Positions 53,331 through 64,000 of a stretch of DNA of 64,000 bases are shown piece by piece. A program made the translations under genes and the position numbers. This stretch comes from Triatoma infestans. Lineage: Eukaryota > Arthropoda > Insecta > Hemiptera > Reduviidae. The stretch spans positions 1-64,000 of the forward strand of contig JAAEAF010000637.1 in NCBI GenBank assembly GCA_011037195.1, written 5' to 3'. Under the pieces are notes generated by a model that saw only the letters and a program-made list of their open reading frames with translations, was not told where the DNA came from and searched no databases. Position 1 is the first letter of the stretch. The number at the start of each line of letters is the position of its first letter.

Positions 53331-55320
53331 TTGACACAATTACAATACTTTCTCTTTTAGGAGTAAGAGAAAATAAAAAATATTTATTTATTAAAAATTC
53401 ATAATCATAAAATTCATTTTAAAGAAAACATTTAGGCTAAAAAAATAAAATCCAATTTTGAAAAAAAAAGAAAAAGTGGGGAAACAAAGTCGTCTGCATA
53501 AAATCGATTTGTTATTATTTCATCGGCTACATAAATCAAAAGCGAAATATACAAAGTATTGACAACGTATCTGACATTCAATATCTTTTTCATGCTGCCA
53601 ACTCTTTTGTAAAGACTTGACATTTTCATTCTTTTGAACAGTGAACCAGTGTAAAAGAGAATGGTATCATGTTTGTGCATTAATAACTATGACGTCATTT
53701 CAAAAAAAAAAAAAATATATATATATATAAACTAATAGAAGAACAATGGTTCTCTTATTATTGGTATTTGATGTAATGATATCCAATAATAAACAGAATT
53801 ATAAGAATGTTATTACTATAATTTGAAGAAAAGGTCATTCAATTATTTTATGGAAATCTAACTCAAAGGAACCCTCAAGAAATCAAAACAATTTTTTGCA
53901 GAAAGATATAAATAAATGTCATTGGTTTATATATGTGCCGGAAGCATTTCAGAGGGACTTTAGATGGGGGGGGATGAGGCTTAAGTTAAATTGCTAATGC
54001 AAATTTTGCTAAGATGTACTGACAGAGAGTGCTCCTGTATACTGAAGTCATTTTAGTTAAATAAGTATAAGCGTCTCCAATATTATTTATAAACCATCCC
54101 AGCTATCGTTTTAGTTAACCTCGGAAGATGAATGAAAATTTATTAATTGGAATGGTAGCAATTAGAGAGAATCGTGTGAGCACTTAACCCCAGAATTTTT
54201 TTTTTTTTTTTAAAGGATGTACAAAGGAATATCAATGATGGCCGACATTAAGTAGATGGTTTAAAAATGGTGGTATAATTTCAATTGTGTGCCACTTCAT
54301 ATTTCAGTAAAACTGGGTTGAATAATTTGTGCAAATTGGAAGTACTATTTCCGCCTCCCTAGTTGCTGCCAAAGCTGTAGTTGGACCGCCCACTGTCATA
54401 CACCAAAGTAATTGGGTGTACCCCCTTTATTCCATACAGTCTCTAACACTGTGAAGCTGTCTTTCTGTTACCTTAGCTTTCACACAAGATGATAGGTCTG
54501 GGGCTGTGCTTGTGGTAACTTTCTGGCCAACTTAACAAAAGGGGGGGGGCCTAAAAGTCATACACTAACAAGACAGATTGGCAGAATACTTTAACACTGA
54601 CTAAAGGAAGAGTTAATTGGGGGACCTGTGCCTGTCATTTATCTTTCTAAGTAAAAGTATATGGAGCTGTACTTACAATTACCATTCCCTACAAACAGAA
54701 CCACTAACACAACAAACCTCTAAGGGTTAGTTCAAAGTGAAGTTAATGTCAGTTAGAATTTTAATACATTCATTTGTAAGTATCACGTCAGATTCACAAA
54801 GCTACTAATCTCTTACCTATCTTTTATCCAAGATCTTCTAATTTCTTTTTTGAATTATGAATAATAAATAAAAAAAGCCTTTTTTAGAACTTTTAAACTC
54901 CATCTTATTTTCATAAAATAAAATTACATGGAAAAAATCTGATGTGAAACAGTTCACATAACTTTCTCTCTTACGGCAATTTGCATAGTTTTTTTTTTTT
55001 TTTGCGCATCGATAACTTGGGTCATAAGCACTTTGCGAGATTAAAGTCCACTTGAGCTAGGAAGGCGCCATTCTTTTCGCACGACTTCCCATGTAACGTT
55101 CCCATGACTTCGATATTATGGTATGACTGCCCCTCTTCCCCACTCAGTGATGCCATCCTTTTCCTTTCCCAGCTAAATGGAGTGGCTTCATTTATAACAA
55201 AATTATTTTACAGTGTGCCACTCCTTGCTGCACATCCGTTATGCTTCATGTTTTATGTCATCAACTGACAAATATTAATCTATAATTGGGGTCAAGTAGT
55301 CGGTAAAAATATTCCTCGCA
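53331..55320. other. Spacer with one S 3' edge
   Basis: aaaaatctgatgtgaaacag at about 54934 is a minus-strand S 3' edge. Otherwise no gene recognised. Confidence 0.4.
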
Positions 55321-55339
55321 CCCCAGATAAAATTCAAGT

Positions 55340-55450
55340 CTAAATACATACATACCAACGTTTATACCAATAATTTCGTTCACACTAATAAATACACAAA
55401 CGCTGATAAATACATTCACTCTGATAAGTACATTCACACTGAAAACATAC
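55340..55450. repeat. Short degenerate minisatellite
   Basis: ctgataaatacattcact, ctgataagtacattcaca and related 18-20-bp units repeat about five times. The minus-strand frame 55261-55452 is a product of this repeat (V-F-I-S-V-N pattern). Confidence 0.55.
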
Positions 55451-57430
55451 ATACTATGGGGAGGGTACTCTATATTCCACTCTCCACTTAACTAAAACCT
55501 AATCTAATCTATTCTAAATTTTGTTGTATAAGTTTACACATTTTAAAAACTCAAATAACCTTTTGATATATGCAGATCCCTCTTTCAAAGTAACCACAAG
55601 TCTTGTGGCAGGCCTGCTCTGACAGTTATTATTAATAACTTTTCTTCCAACTTAAAATATTAACTAAATACTTAGTTGGCTTCAATATTATATCAATGAC
55701 AGACTTTAAATTTAATAAAAAAAATGGTGGTGCCATTTGTCTGCCAGACAAAATAGCTTTTAAGAACGACAAATTTGGAGTGAAGAACGTTAGAAAAAGC
55801 TAATCATGACAAATTAATAATTAAACGACAAAACTTGGAGTTTCAAGGCAAAAAAAAAAAAAAAAATGTTAAATATAGGGACAAAAATATTTAAATAAAC
55901 GACAAAATATGTAATTCCAACGCGATATCGCTTGAGCATTCATAATTTATGTTACTTATGTTAGGTTATGTTATATTCATTGCATGAATTAGTTTTGGGG
56001 TATTTTTTACTATTAGTTTTTTTTTTTTTAAGCACAAATCATGATATTGTACTGAAAATAGCGTAAGTGATTATAGAATACAACAAATATTTAACTACAT
56101 AATGGTGATCTGTTGTGATAAGTAATTCAAAAATGAATTTATTTTTTTTTTAATGCCAGCTCAAGAGACGATTCTTATTTGTGTGATGATAAAAGTATAT
56201 TAAAATATAAATTAATTCTATAAATAATGCATCCTAATATTATTTTATTTAGATTAACAATGCGAATGTGGTTTTTTACCGCATGGTGGTTGCTAACTAA
56301 CATCAATGGTTCTGTAACTAGATTTTAAACAAATCCGTAAACAGGACTTTGGATGGACTTTGCTGAATGGTTCTTTACGGGATTCACTAATAAACACTAA
56401 AATTTATTCCGATTTTCTCATATACGTTTATATATAGAGAAAGGCCTTACCTCTTTTCTTTGGAAAATTATTCTTTGCAAATTGATTTGCAACTAGTTTA
56501 TGGCACCAGTGTAGTCTTGTTAAGATTATAGTAAGAGATTGCAGAAGGCGGCTAAACCCATTTCACCGAAAGAAATATTGAATCCCTGCTGGCCATGCTG
56601 GTATAGAGCGGAATGGAAGAGCTGAAGAGTTCTAGCATACACACAATGTTGTGGACTTAAACCAGTATTGGCTGTCTCTAAAAAGTATTCAGTTGGGATT
56701 ATTAAAAATGTAGACTAGAAATATTGTAGAGAGGCAGTGAACTACCGTGAGTGTCCAAGGGATTTATTGAAGCAGTTAATCCAGATGTCACATTATGTTT
56801 GTTGTATCTGGGTAGAAGATATTTAAGAGCCTTGGAGGCACGTTTCTGTAGCTGGTCATCTGCATGCTCTGGGGAAAGAATGTCAATGCCCAGAGTCGGA
56901 GTAAGAACTATAGAGTGAGAGAGACCATTATCTTCGTAGTGCCTCCGCTATACGAAGACTAGATTTAGATTATTTGGTGATAGCAAGATATTTTGGTAGA
57001 TTTAGGTAAGTAAATTATAGTGACGTTCTAAAAAGGTATAGGATCTGGAGGTAGATTGAGGCGTTTTAGTTTCGGACCGAAGAAAAAACCTTTAAGGCAT
57101 CGCTTATAATTAATAATTATGTAATTTTATAATGACTAATTTAAAAAGTACATTTCAGTCTTAATTTTGATCAGCCACTAGATCAACTTCGGCGAGTTAC
57201 AAGTCTCAGGCTCAATCTTAAAAGCTTCACCAAGCTAGAGCCACACTAGCTAATCTACCATTAGAACTAGCAAGAGTTTTAACTAGTTCAGGCGATTCAC
57301 AACAGTTAGAAAAGAATAAAAATTTCTAGTTCATCACACGATAAACAATCATCACTTTTAGCTCGCTCTAATTTATAATATTTCTTGTCTTCTCTCAAAA
57401 GTAAGCAAAATATAAATAAGTGAAAATGAG
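55451..57430. other. Spacer without recognised gene
   Basis: Homopolymer runs at 55850-55865 and 56020-56029. No coding or repeat family recognised. Confidence 0.4.
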
Positions 57431-57434
57431 CAGA

Positions 57435-57456
57435 AGTGTGTGTGTGTGTGTGTGTT
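57435..57456. repeat. (GT)n microsatellite
   Basis: About eleven uninterrupted GT units. Confidence 0.9.
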
Positions 57457-57703
57457 TCTCATTTCATTGTTCAATCCCAATCATTCTGTTAATTCTCATT
57501 CTGTTTTGTGTGCTAAATAATATGAAGCATACAGAAATTAAAAAAGTAATAAAAAGTGAACATTAGCTAATAAAAATTTATTGATGTATATAAAACGTTA
57601 AACGTTATTGATGAAAGTGAGAAAAAAATGGTTGGTTTCAGTTTAGTGGAAAATGTAGTACAAGAGAAAAGTTTATGTATGAGGACAATTTTTCTATTCA
57701 GAC

Positions 57704-57725
57704 ATGTGTGTGTGTGTGTGTGTGT
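57704..57725. repeat. (GT)n microsatellite
   Basis: About eleven uninterrupted GT units. Confidence 0.9.
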
Positions 57726-58028
57726 ATGAGTGTTTACATGTATACATCGTATAATACATGAGTGTTAGTAGTTTGCGAAGTACATTCTAGTACAAAAAAA
57801 AAAAAAAAAAAAAAGTAAATGTGTATAAAAAAACTGAGATATCTAAACTTAAAGTGATTCTCAATAATACGCGTGGTTATGCATCCAGCGATTAGCAGCA
57901 ATTTGTTATGGCTGAAACAACTAGTTTTTATATTATTTGTAACAGCGATAACCAAACCGGTTTTCACTACAAAACACACATATAAATAAAACAAATACTC
58001 TCCAACCACCCCAAATTTAGCATTTTGT

Positions 58029-58083
58029 AATCATTATAAGCATCACTTCTTTCAAAATCATTATAAGCATCACTTCTTTCAAA
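58029..58083 (+). repeat. 28-bp direct duplication
   Basis: atcattataagcatcacttc...tttcaaa occurs twice side by side without differences. Confidence 0.85.
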
Positions 58084-58385
58084 GCCGCCAATTGTTGTCT
58101 AACGCCAAATACACTTCCATCTATATGTGTATACGTATCTCAAAAGAAAAAATCTCCAGAACGTCAAACTTAATATTCTGTCGGATCAAATATATATTTA
58201 AACCAAAATTAAAAAAAAAAAACGCGTCAATCAAAACAATTTTTCCCGTTCAATGACCATTTTTCATTTAAAAAAAAAGAAGAAAAATCACTGTTAAAAT
58301 TGTACTAATACAAATATACATACATCAGTTCTTCAAATCTCCAATACAAACTACTCGGACATAAGCTGATTACATTTTTTTTGAA

Positions 58386-58618
58386 GGAGATATTATGCAC
58401 TGCAGCCTGAAAGATTTATTGTGCCCCCGGAGTCTTCTCAGTGCATTATTGGCCTCCGAGCAGTGTTCTCCAGTTACGCACAATTCTGCTCATCACCGAG
58501 ACAGTGAGCTGTAAAATAACGTAGGGAGAGAAAATCCAAGGGCGGCAGCATCCAAGTATCCAAAACCAGGACCTCCGTGAGTGTTAGTCCAGCACGCTAC
58601 CATTGAGCTAATCCCCCA
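58386..58618 (-). mobile_element. SINE-1, full-length copy
   Basis: Minus strand: TGGGGGATTAGCTCAATGGT (A box), TAGCGTGCTGGACTAACACT, a damaged B box (CCTGGTTTTGGATAC), then the body TTGGATTTTCTCTCCCTACG, CAGCTCACTGTCTCGGTGAT, GAGAACACTGCTCGGAGG, CTGAGAAGACTCCGGGGGCA, ending CTGCAGTGCATAATATCTCC. The frame 58493-58741 on the minus strand is incidental. Confidence 0.8.
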
Positions 58619-58784
58619 TCCTTGATATAAGCTGATGCTCCCTACTAGTTCACAAAAATCATATAACATATAAAATCTTTTACTATAAAACAATATGGAA
58701 TAATAGCAACCAGAAGGCATAGAATTTCCTCCAAAATCCAAAATTTAGTATCTCACCGAGTAATTAAAGAAATGCCTATTTTTT

Positions 58785-58972
58785 TCAAGTGGGCTTAATG
58801 TCCCCCAAATCAAACTAGGTGCCGTGGATAGGGGAGGAAGCACCCACTTTACTATTAACATTTTTGATAACAATATAAAATTTAGCAGTTATATGCGGGA
58901 CTCGAACTGGGGACCTCCCACTTACTAGCCCATGCTCATAACCACTACACCAACACCCGCCCCTGTCTCAGC
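58785..58972 (-). mobile_element. SINE-3, tRNA-derived, single copy
   Basis: Minus strand: GGGGCGGGTGTTGGTGTAGT then GGTTATGAGCATGGGCTAGT, AGTGGGAGGTCCCC and B box AGTTCGAGTCCCGC, then a body with AGTGGGTGCTTCCTCCCCTA and GGGGGACATTAAGCCCAC. The A and B boxes are correctly spaced. Different from SINE-1 and SINE-2. Confidence 0.6.
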
Positions 58973-59832
58973 GAGTATTTAACAGGATTTTTCCCGTTAT
59001 ATTATAAAAGATCTTACAACATCCATTTCGTACAACATTCTAGTCAAGACAAAATTTCATAAATACCACAAACTGCTTCCTTTAATTGCTCTAATCTCAT
59101 TGTACAAACAGCTCTTCTGTCATACCATCTCTAACAATCCATCATTTCATCTGAATCGCATTACATACCGGAAATGTAAATAATTATATAACTAAAATGA
59201 TAGATGGGTTTTATGGGTTTTTTAACATAATTTATTAAAAAGTGATTTAATTTGTTTTTTTTTTATCAAGAAATCGGATGTTTACGACACGGCCATCAGT
59301 GCTTCTGCCATCAGGAGGGATTCGTAAGAACGAATGGATCTGGGACAAGCTGCGGATCAGAATGTAGTGGTATTGGATAAGTTTGGAATAAAATTTATTA
59401 TAATAGTGCTGGCCGAGATAGGACAAATGAAAATAGTGTAGCTGCTGACGCAAAAAGGGGACAATTGTGAGAAGGAGTTTTCTTTTTATTGGAGAGGTGG
59501 GCTACGGTGGAGATTAGAGCGTTTTGCGGATCCGTACAGTACAAGACCATTGGAGCGAGCGGGGTTGCGCAAAGGTTTTTCTCATTTTGGAGATGAGAAG
59601 ATGTCTGTTGGGCAAGTAATCTTTTGATCGTTTGATAACACAAGTCCTTGTTATTGCTTGAGTTGAATACGGAAGTATCAGGTAAGACGTTGCCAAGGTA
59701 AAGTCCGGACGTTGCCGGAGGGATAGGAATATGATCCAGTTATATTGGAAGGAGTGTTTTGCAATTCAGAGTGAAGACCGTGTAACTGGATTTGCTTTCA
59801 TTGATCATTCTTTATTTGCTGAACCAGGGTAC
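58973..59832. other. Spacer; minus strand may hold a decayed retrotransposon piece
   Basis: Minus-strand frames near 59260-59700 (LAPMVLYCTDPQNALISTVA) slightly resemble a jockey C-terminal region. The evidence is too thin to call. Confidence 0.3.
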
Positions 59833-60231
59833 TGTAGTGGAAGTAGCAATTAGGAAACATAAATTTGGAAAAATAGTTTAGTGAATTCTGACAATATTTT
59901 TAGTAAAATAATTTTGGAAAGTAAATAGTGAATTTACCTTCAAAAATAGTGTATTTTAGTGTCAGGTACTATAGTTTAAGGTCAGTGTTATTGAAGAGAC
60001 AAAAGGGACAAGAAACAGTTAGGGCAAGACAATACACTCACTCCAGATATACCAGCATTATTTGAAAGGATTGAGACAGTCTAAATTCTGCATTCAAACA
60101 AGAAGAGTCTGAATTAGATGTTGAACTAGAACACTTGTATCAGGAATCGCTCTCTTAAATTCAGTGCCAGTTTAAGTGTTAACTTTGAGTAAAATTAATC
60201 TTGCTAATTTCCATAATATATTAATAAGTTT

Positions 60232-61526
60232 GATGATGTCTTAGAGGCCATGAAAAGTAATAAAGCCCCAGGAGAAGATGGTGTTACTGCTGAGATGTTG
60301 AAAAGTGGAAGAGAGCGCTTAAGAGAAGAGCTGTATACGTTGGTTTTAGAAGTGTGGCTCAAAGAGAGATGCCAAACGATTGGAAGAGTGCTTTGATCTA
60401 TCCCTTGCACAAGAAGGGAAGTAAGTTGAAATGCACGAACTACCGCGGTATAGCTCTTCTTATTTCGGCATATAAAGTGTTAGCAGTACTAATTACCAAA
60501 AGAATCTCCGATAGAGTTGAAGACATCTTAGGGGACTACCAGTGTAGTTTTCGCAAGGGAAGATCCACGACTGATCAGATTTTTTCAATGAGGATGTTGA
60601 TGGACAAATTTTATGAAAATAATATTGACCTCCATCAAATTTATGTTGATTTTAAGATGGCGTATGACAGAGTCTCCCGGATAGGACTTGTTAGTTGTAT
60701 GAGGGAACTCCAGATACCAGCCAAGCTGGTCAGATTGGTAAAAATGGCCTTGACCAGAACCACGGCAAAGGTAGTCATTCAGAATACTCTGTCGCGGGGG
60801 TTTCCTGTAAATGTGGGGCTGAGGCAGGAAGATCCGATGTCCCCCGTTCTCTTTAATTTAATTCTGGAAGTGGCTGTCCGTAATATAACCGAGAATCCCG
60901 GGGGTAGCATTTATAACCGCCTATCGCAGCTTTTTGCTTATGTCGATGACGTAGAAATTGTTGCAAGATCGGCAGCTGCACTAAAAAATGCTTTGGGGGA
61001 ATTAGAGGAAGGAGCCGCCCATGGTCTAGAAATAAATGAGGAAAAGACTAAATATATGGTGACCACTAGAAGAATGAGGAGATTCGGCGACTTACAGGTT
61101 GCTGAACATCGCTTTAAGGCTGCAAAAGATTTCAAGTATCTAGGCAGCTTACTAACGTGCAAAAACGACGTAAGCCTGGTCATTAAGAGTAGAATAAGCG
61201 CTGGAAATAGATGTTATGCAGCCTTGTTGCCGACATTCCGAAATAAATGCATATAGGGAGGATGATCTTGTGGCCACAGCAAAGACAGGCAGACTGCGCT
61301 GGTTGGGGCATCTGCACAGGATGGATGCAACTCGGGGGCAAAGAGGCTCTATGAAGGGCATCCCGGAGGGAAAAGACCGCGGGGCAGGCCCCGTTTAAAA
61401 TGGCTAAAGGATGTAGAAGAGGATCTGGGGAAGATGGAGGTAAGGCAATGGAGAAGAAAAGTGGATGACAGAGACGTATGGCAGCAAATTCTTCTGGCAA
61501 AGGCCAAGGTTCTTCAAGGACCGTAG
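60232..61526 (+). pseudogene. RTE reverse transcriptase, partial
   Basis: DDVLEAMKSNKAPGEDGVTA near 60233 leads into the RT fingers. A frame change near 60352 puts it in the 300-codon frame 60354-61256: PNDWKSALIYPLHKKGSK, NYRGIALL, motif A IYVDFKMAYDRV near 60640-60675, LRQEDPMSPVLFNLIL, catalytic FAYVDDVEIVA near 60934-60966, NEEKTKYM, then FKYLGSLLTC. After a second frame change: GRLRWLGHLHRMDATR near 61285-61330 and RGRPRLKWLKDVEEDLGKME near 61378-61440, ending LLAKAKVLQGP at stop 61524-61526. Family consensus is FAYADD and LRQGDPLSP; here A to V and G to E. Copies element RNA at the nicked target. The endonuclease is lost by truncation. Confidence 0.85.
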
Positions 61527-61553
61527 AGCCAATGGAAGAAGAAGAAGAACAAG
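60232..61553 (+). mobile_element. RTE-type retrotransposon, 5'-truncated
   Basis: Flanked by the exact 12-bp duplication attaataagttt (60220-60231 and 61554-61565). Starts inside the reverse transcriptase and ends with a short 3' region of gaagaagaagaag units directly after the coding stop, as RTE elements do. Confidence 0.9.
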
Positions 61554-61717
61554 ATTAATAAGTTTTTACATTCATTGCAATTAACTTGTAGTTACTATTT
61601 TAAGAGAATATACTCATTGTAGCAGTGATGACTACTTATTTATTTCTAATACTTCTCTCTCTTAAAACTTACATACACACAAGCCCTTTGCAAAACCGCT
61701 ACTACACAAACAATACA

Positions 61718-62255
61718 ATATTACAAATTTCAAAGAAATGAAGATGAGATTGAAGTGATCAGGATATTTGAGGATTTATATTTTGTTCGCCGTAAAAGTC
61801 GGCAAAACAAATATATTACAAAATTATTTTTTTGATTTGAAAATGAAATAAATTATGGAAAGCTCCTAACTTGAAAAATACACCAGTTGATCTAATACGA
61901 AGTTTTCGGTCAATTAGCGTATTTTTTGCTGAATATTTTGTTTTTAGTTTTCATTATTTGTAATAATTTATTTTTACTTTTTTTTTTTAATTTAGTAGAA
62001 CTACATGCAATATAAAATATGATATGTGTAATTATATATGTCCAAAGTTTCTTCACTTATTTATTTATTTTTTCGAGGAATTGATTTTTGGAATACTCTT
62101 GGTTAAATCTTAGCGAAATTATTTGAGCATATCCCATGTATTAAACGATTTATTTTTGTAAAGAATATTTTTGCCCTTGATCATGGTTTCTCGCCAAACA
62201 CTTACGAACCTATTGGAATAATAAAGCTTCATTTTATAAGACGTAGAGAATAAAT
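61718..62255. other. AT-rich spacer
   Basis: No gene recognised. Confidence 0.4.
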
Positions 62256-63260
62256 TCCAAGTCGATTCCATATATTTCGATTGTAAGAAAACTTTTGATA
62301 GTGTTCTTACTAGCTTGCTTATATTGAAGCTTGAAAATATTGGGGCTTCTGGAGCCTTTCTCTCGTGGGTCCATTCTAACTTGATTGGAAAGAAGTAATT
62401 AGTCCGAGTCGCTGTCATTGTTTCAGAAGAGGTTTCCGTTACATCTAGTATTTTCCAGGATTCTCAATTAGATCGCTGGCTCTTTTTCTTATTATTATTA
62501 ATTTGATTAGAGTTATTACTCATAACTTTTTTGTTATTCTGTTCGGCGACGATGTCAAAATCTTCAAAATCCCCAGTGAAGTGGACTGCGCTAAGCCCCA
62601 ATTGGCTATTGATAATGTTCTAAAAGTTGACTCTTAATAACTTTCTGTAGTCCAATTCTTCTAAGTGCTGCCATATTATCTTCATTAGTGAAAAGAACTT
62701 CAAAAGTTTTAATTATAAAATAGATAATGATAATTTATTAAGAGTCGATTTTGTCAAGCATATGGGCATAATCTTGACATCTAATAACCTTTTGAACTAT
62801 ATTCTCATTATGTCTGCGGGAAAGCTTCGCGTTCGGGCACACGAGGGATTTGGAAGTTGATGATGCAGTAATATGCCTTTACTAGGCAGTTGTAAGGACC
62901 GTCTCATAATACGCTGCTCTCATATGGTCACCCTATACTGCTAAAAACACAAAACAGCTTGAGAGAATTCGGAAGATGTTCCGGCGGTTCCTCTCTTATA
63001 TTGTCCAGGATGATGGTAGGGTTCTTAAAATACAAGAGGACCAAGGCAGACCTTATTTACAACTTCAAGATTACTCACGGTTTAGTGGGCAGTAATGACC
63101 TGCATCTAGAGTCAAATATCAGGTCTCTTCAATTTTATTAAGGCCAGCACTATTAAAATTTCTTATTTTGCAGGAGCAGAGCGTCCCGAATTTGTAGAAA
63201 GTGGATGCCTTAATATTCCGAGTACATTGAATTTTGAGTTCCTGGGAATATTTAAATGAT
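62256..63260 (+). pseudogene. Decayed jockey/CR1-like reverse transcriptase
   Basis: Many frame changes and stops. In order: DCKKTFDSVLTSLLILKLEN near 62279-62338 (motif A), GASGAFLSWVHSNLIG, a damaged motif B region near 62440-62500, LFGDDVKIFKIPSEVDCAKP near 62540-62600 (motif C, FxDD), NFKSFNYKIDNDNLLRVDFV then HMGIILTSNN near 62695-62790, AALIWSPYTAKNTKQLERIR near 62905-62965 and KMFRRFLSYIVQDDGRVL. This order is that of a non-LTR RT core followed by its C-terminal region. The oldest-looking RT in the window. Confidence 0.7.
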
Positions 63261-63810
63261 ATTTAAAACTTCAGTGATTTTTGGTTTTGTTTTGGTTTTT
63301 ATTCTTATTCTTGTACTTGTACAACTATAAAGTAGCTGTCTTCTGTTTGATACTGTAAAATAAAAGTGGCATGTAATTGATTTTTCAAGGAAAGCATGGG
63401 AATTATATTTTGATAGATTTGATATCCAAAAAACTAATATTAAAAAAATTATATTAATGGTTGATTTATTGGATAATTGAAGCGGCTTAGTTTATAGGTA
63501 ATGAAAACTAAAATAATCCTTCAACAATGATAATTAAAATGGCTGAAGGAATTCTAATAAGTGTGATTTCCATTTCTCACAAGAAAGGTTTAGGGCCAAA
63601 TGTAATGAATTTTGTTTTTAGAAGTAAGAACTAAATTAGTGTAATGGTTAAACTTGAAATCTTCATAAAAAGACAGAATGGGTTTGAACAGGGAATATTG
63701 AGGGCTGCTTTTTGGCTAGCAATAAGCAATAATCAATGCCAACGACTTTAATAAATATAGGATAAGCGGATAGCTTCCAACGAGGTTTCAGGGATATCTA
63801 ATCAGGGTGA
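63261..63810. other. Spacer without recognised feature
   Basis: No gene recognised. The sequence from 63857 to the window end likewise shows none. Confidence 0.4.
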
Positions 63811-63822
63811 AGTATGTGTGTG

Positions 63823-63856
<34 letters not shown>
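63811..63856. repeat. (GT)n microsatellite
   Basis: gtgtgtgactgtgtgtg... with about 16 uninterrupted GT units at 63822-63855. Confidence 0.9.
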
Positions 63857-63858
<2 letters not shown>

Positions 63859-64000
63859 TGGATGAAGGGTGATGGTTAGGAGTAGTTAGAGAGGAATAGA
63901 AATAACCCATGGGTTTGGGGTACTTAAATAGGGAGTGGGAATATAGAGGATACTATAGTTTGCCAATACTGGCCTTACTGTTTGGCATCATCCCATACCT

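Larger units (their letters stand above)
59833..61717 (+). mobile_element. LTR, family LTR-C, copy 2, interrupted by RTE
   Basis: Matches copy 1 (28842-29629): start tgtagtggaag, caaaaatagtgtattttag (uninterrupted at 59942-59960), attctgcattcaaac..., aacacttgtatcaggaatcg, and after the RTE gatgactacttatttatttc, acaagccctttgcaaaaccg, ctactaca. End estimated by alignment to 61717; the flanks (gtac / atat) do not form a duplication. Confidence 0.65.

Noticed and set aside
56500..57100. Retrotransposon C-terminal fragment on the minus strand
   Set aside because: A few motif-like strings appear but not in a consistent order or frame.

Overview
The window is AT-rich eukaryotic DNA, almost certainly from an arthropod and most likely an insect. 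The evidence is the mix of mobile elements: jockey-, RTE- and R2-like non-LTR retrotransposons, mariner/Tc1 and pogo/Tigger DNA transposons, Ty3/Gypsy-type LTRs and tRNA-derived SINEs. I cannot name a species. I found no convincing host gene, no functional RNA gene and no CRISPR array. The window reads as an intergenic or intronic graveyard of repeats, many of them nested.

Layout. 1-5 kb: a solo LTR (43-761), copies of an unclassified modular repeat (called S here), a SINE and a near-perfect 551-bp hairpin. 5.5-10.9 kb: an LTR fragment, then the best-preserved element, a non-LTR retrotransposon with an intact ORF1 and a frameshifted ORF2. 10.85-13.57 kb: a recent ~1.23-kb tandem duplication with an LTR fragment at its junction. 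13.4-15.9 kb: an S repeat, a mariner relic, and the 3' end of a Gypsy element with its LTR. 16.4-18.2 kb: Tc1 and mariner relics, the mariner split by a SINE. 20-29.6 kb: a second solo LTR, S copies, several retrotransposon tails, a deleted mariner, and small repeats carrying hammerhead-ribozyme-like motifs. 30-39 kb: an R2-like endonuclease fragment, a 416-bp solo LTR, and a long-TIR mariner-like element nested in a palindromic hammerhead repeat. 40-47.4 kb: RNase H-bearing retrotransposon tails, a deleted pogo/Tigger element, and a three-level nest resolved by target-site duplications (TSDs). 48-53 kb: more retrotransposon tails, one cut by a third solo LTR. 58-64 kb: two SINE copies, an RTE element nested in an LTR with a 12-bp TSD, and a decayed reverse transcriptase.

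The most interesting signal is a set of short repeats carrying CUGANGA...GAAA...GUC hammerhead-like cores. One monomer (23343-23523) and one head-to-head palindromic dimer (28909-29212) each have clean 12- and 14-bp TSDs, and the dimer also has an empty site elsewhere in this window. They look like a small non-autonomous retroposon, possibly related to Penelope-like elements.

All family assignments come from reading translations and motifs by eye. Repeat names (S, LTR-A, LTR-C, SINE-1 to -3) are local to this report.
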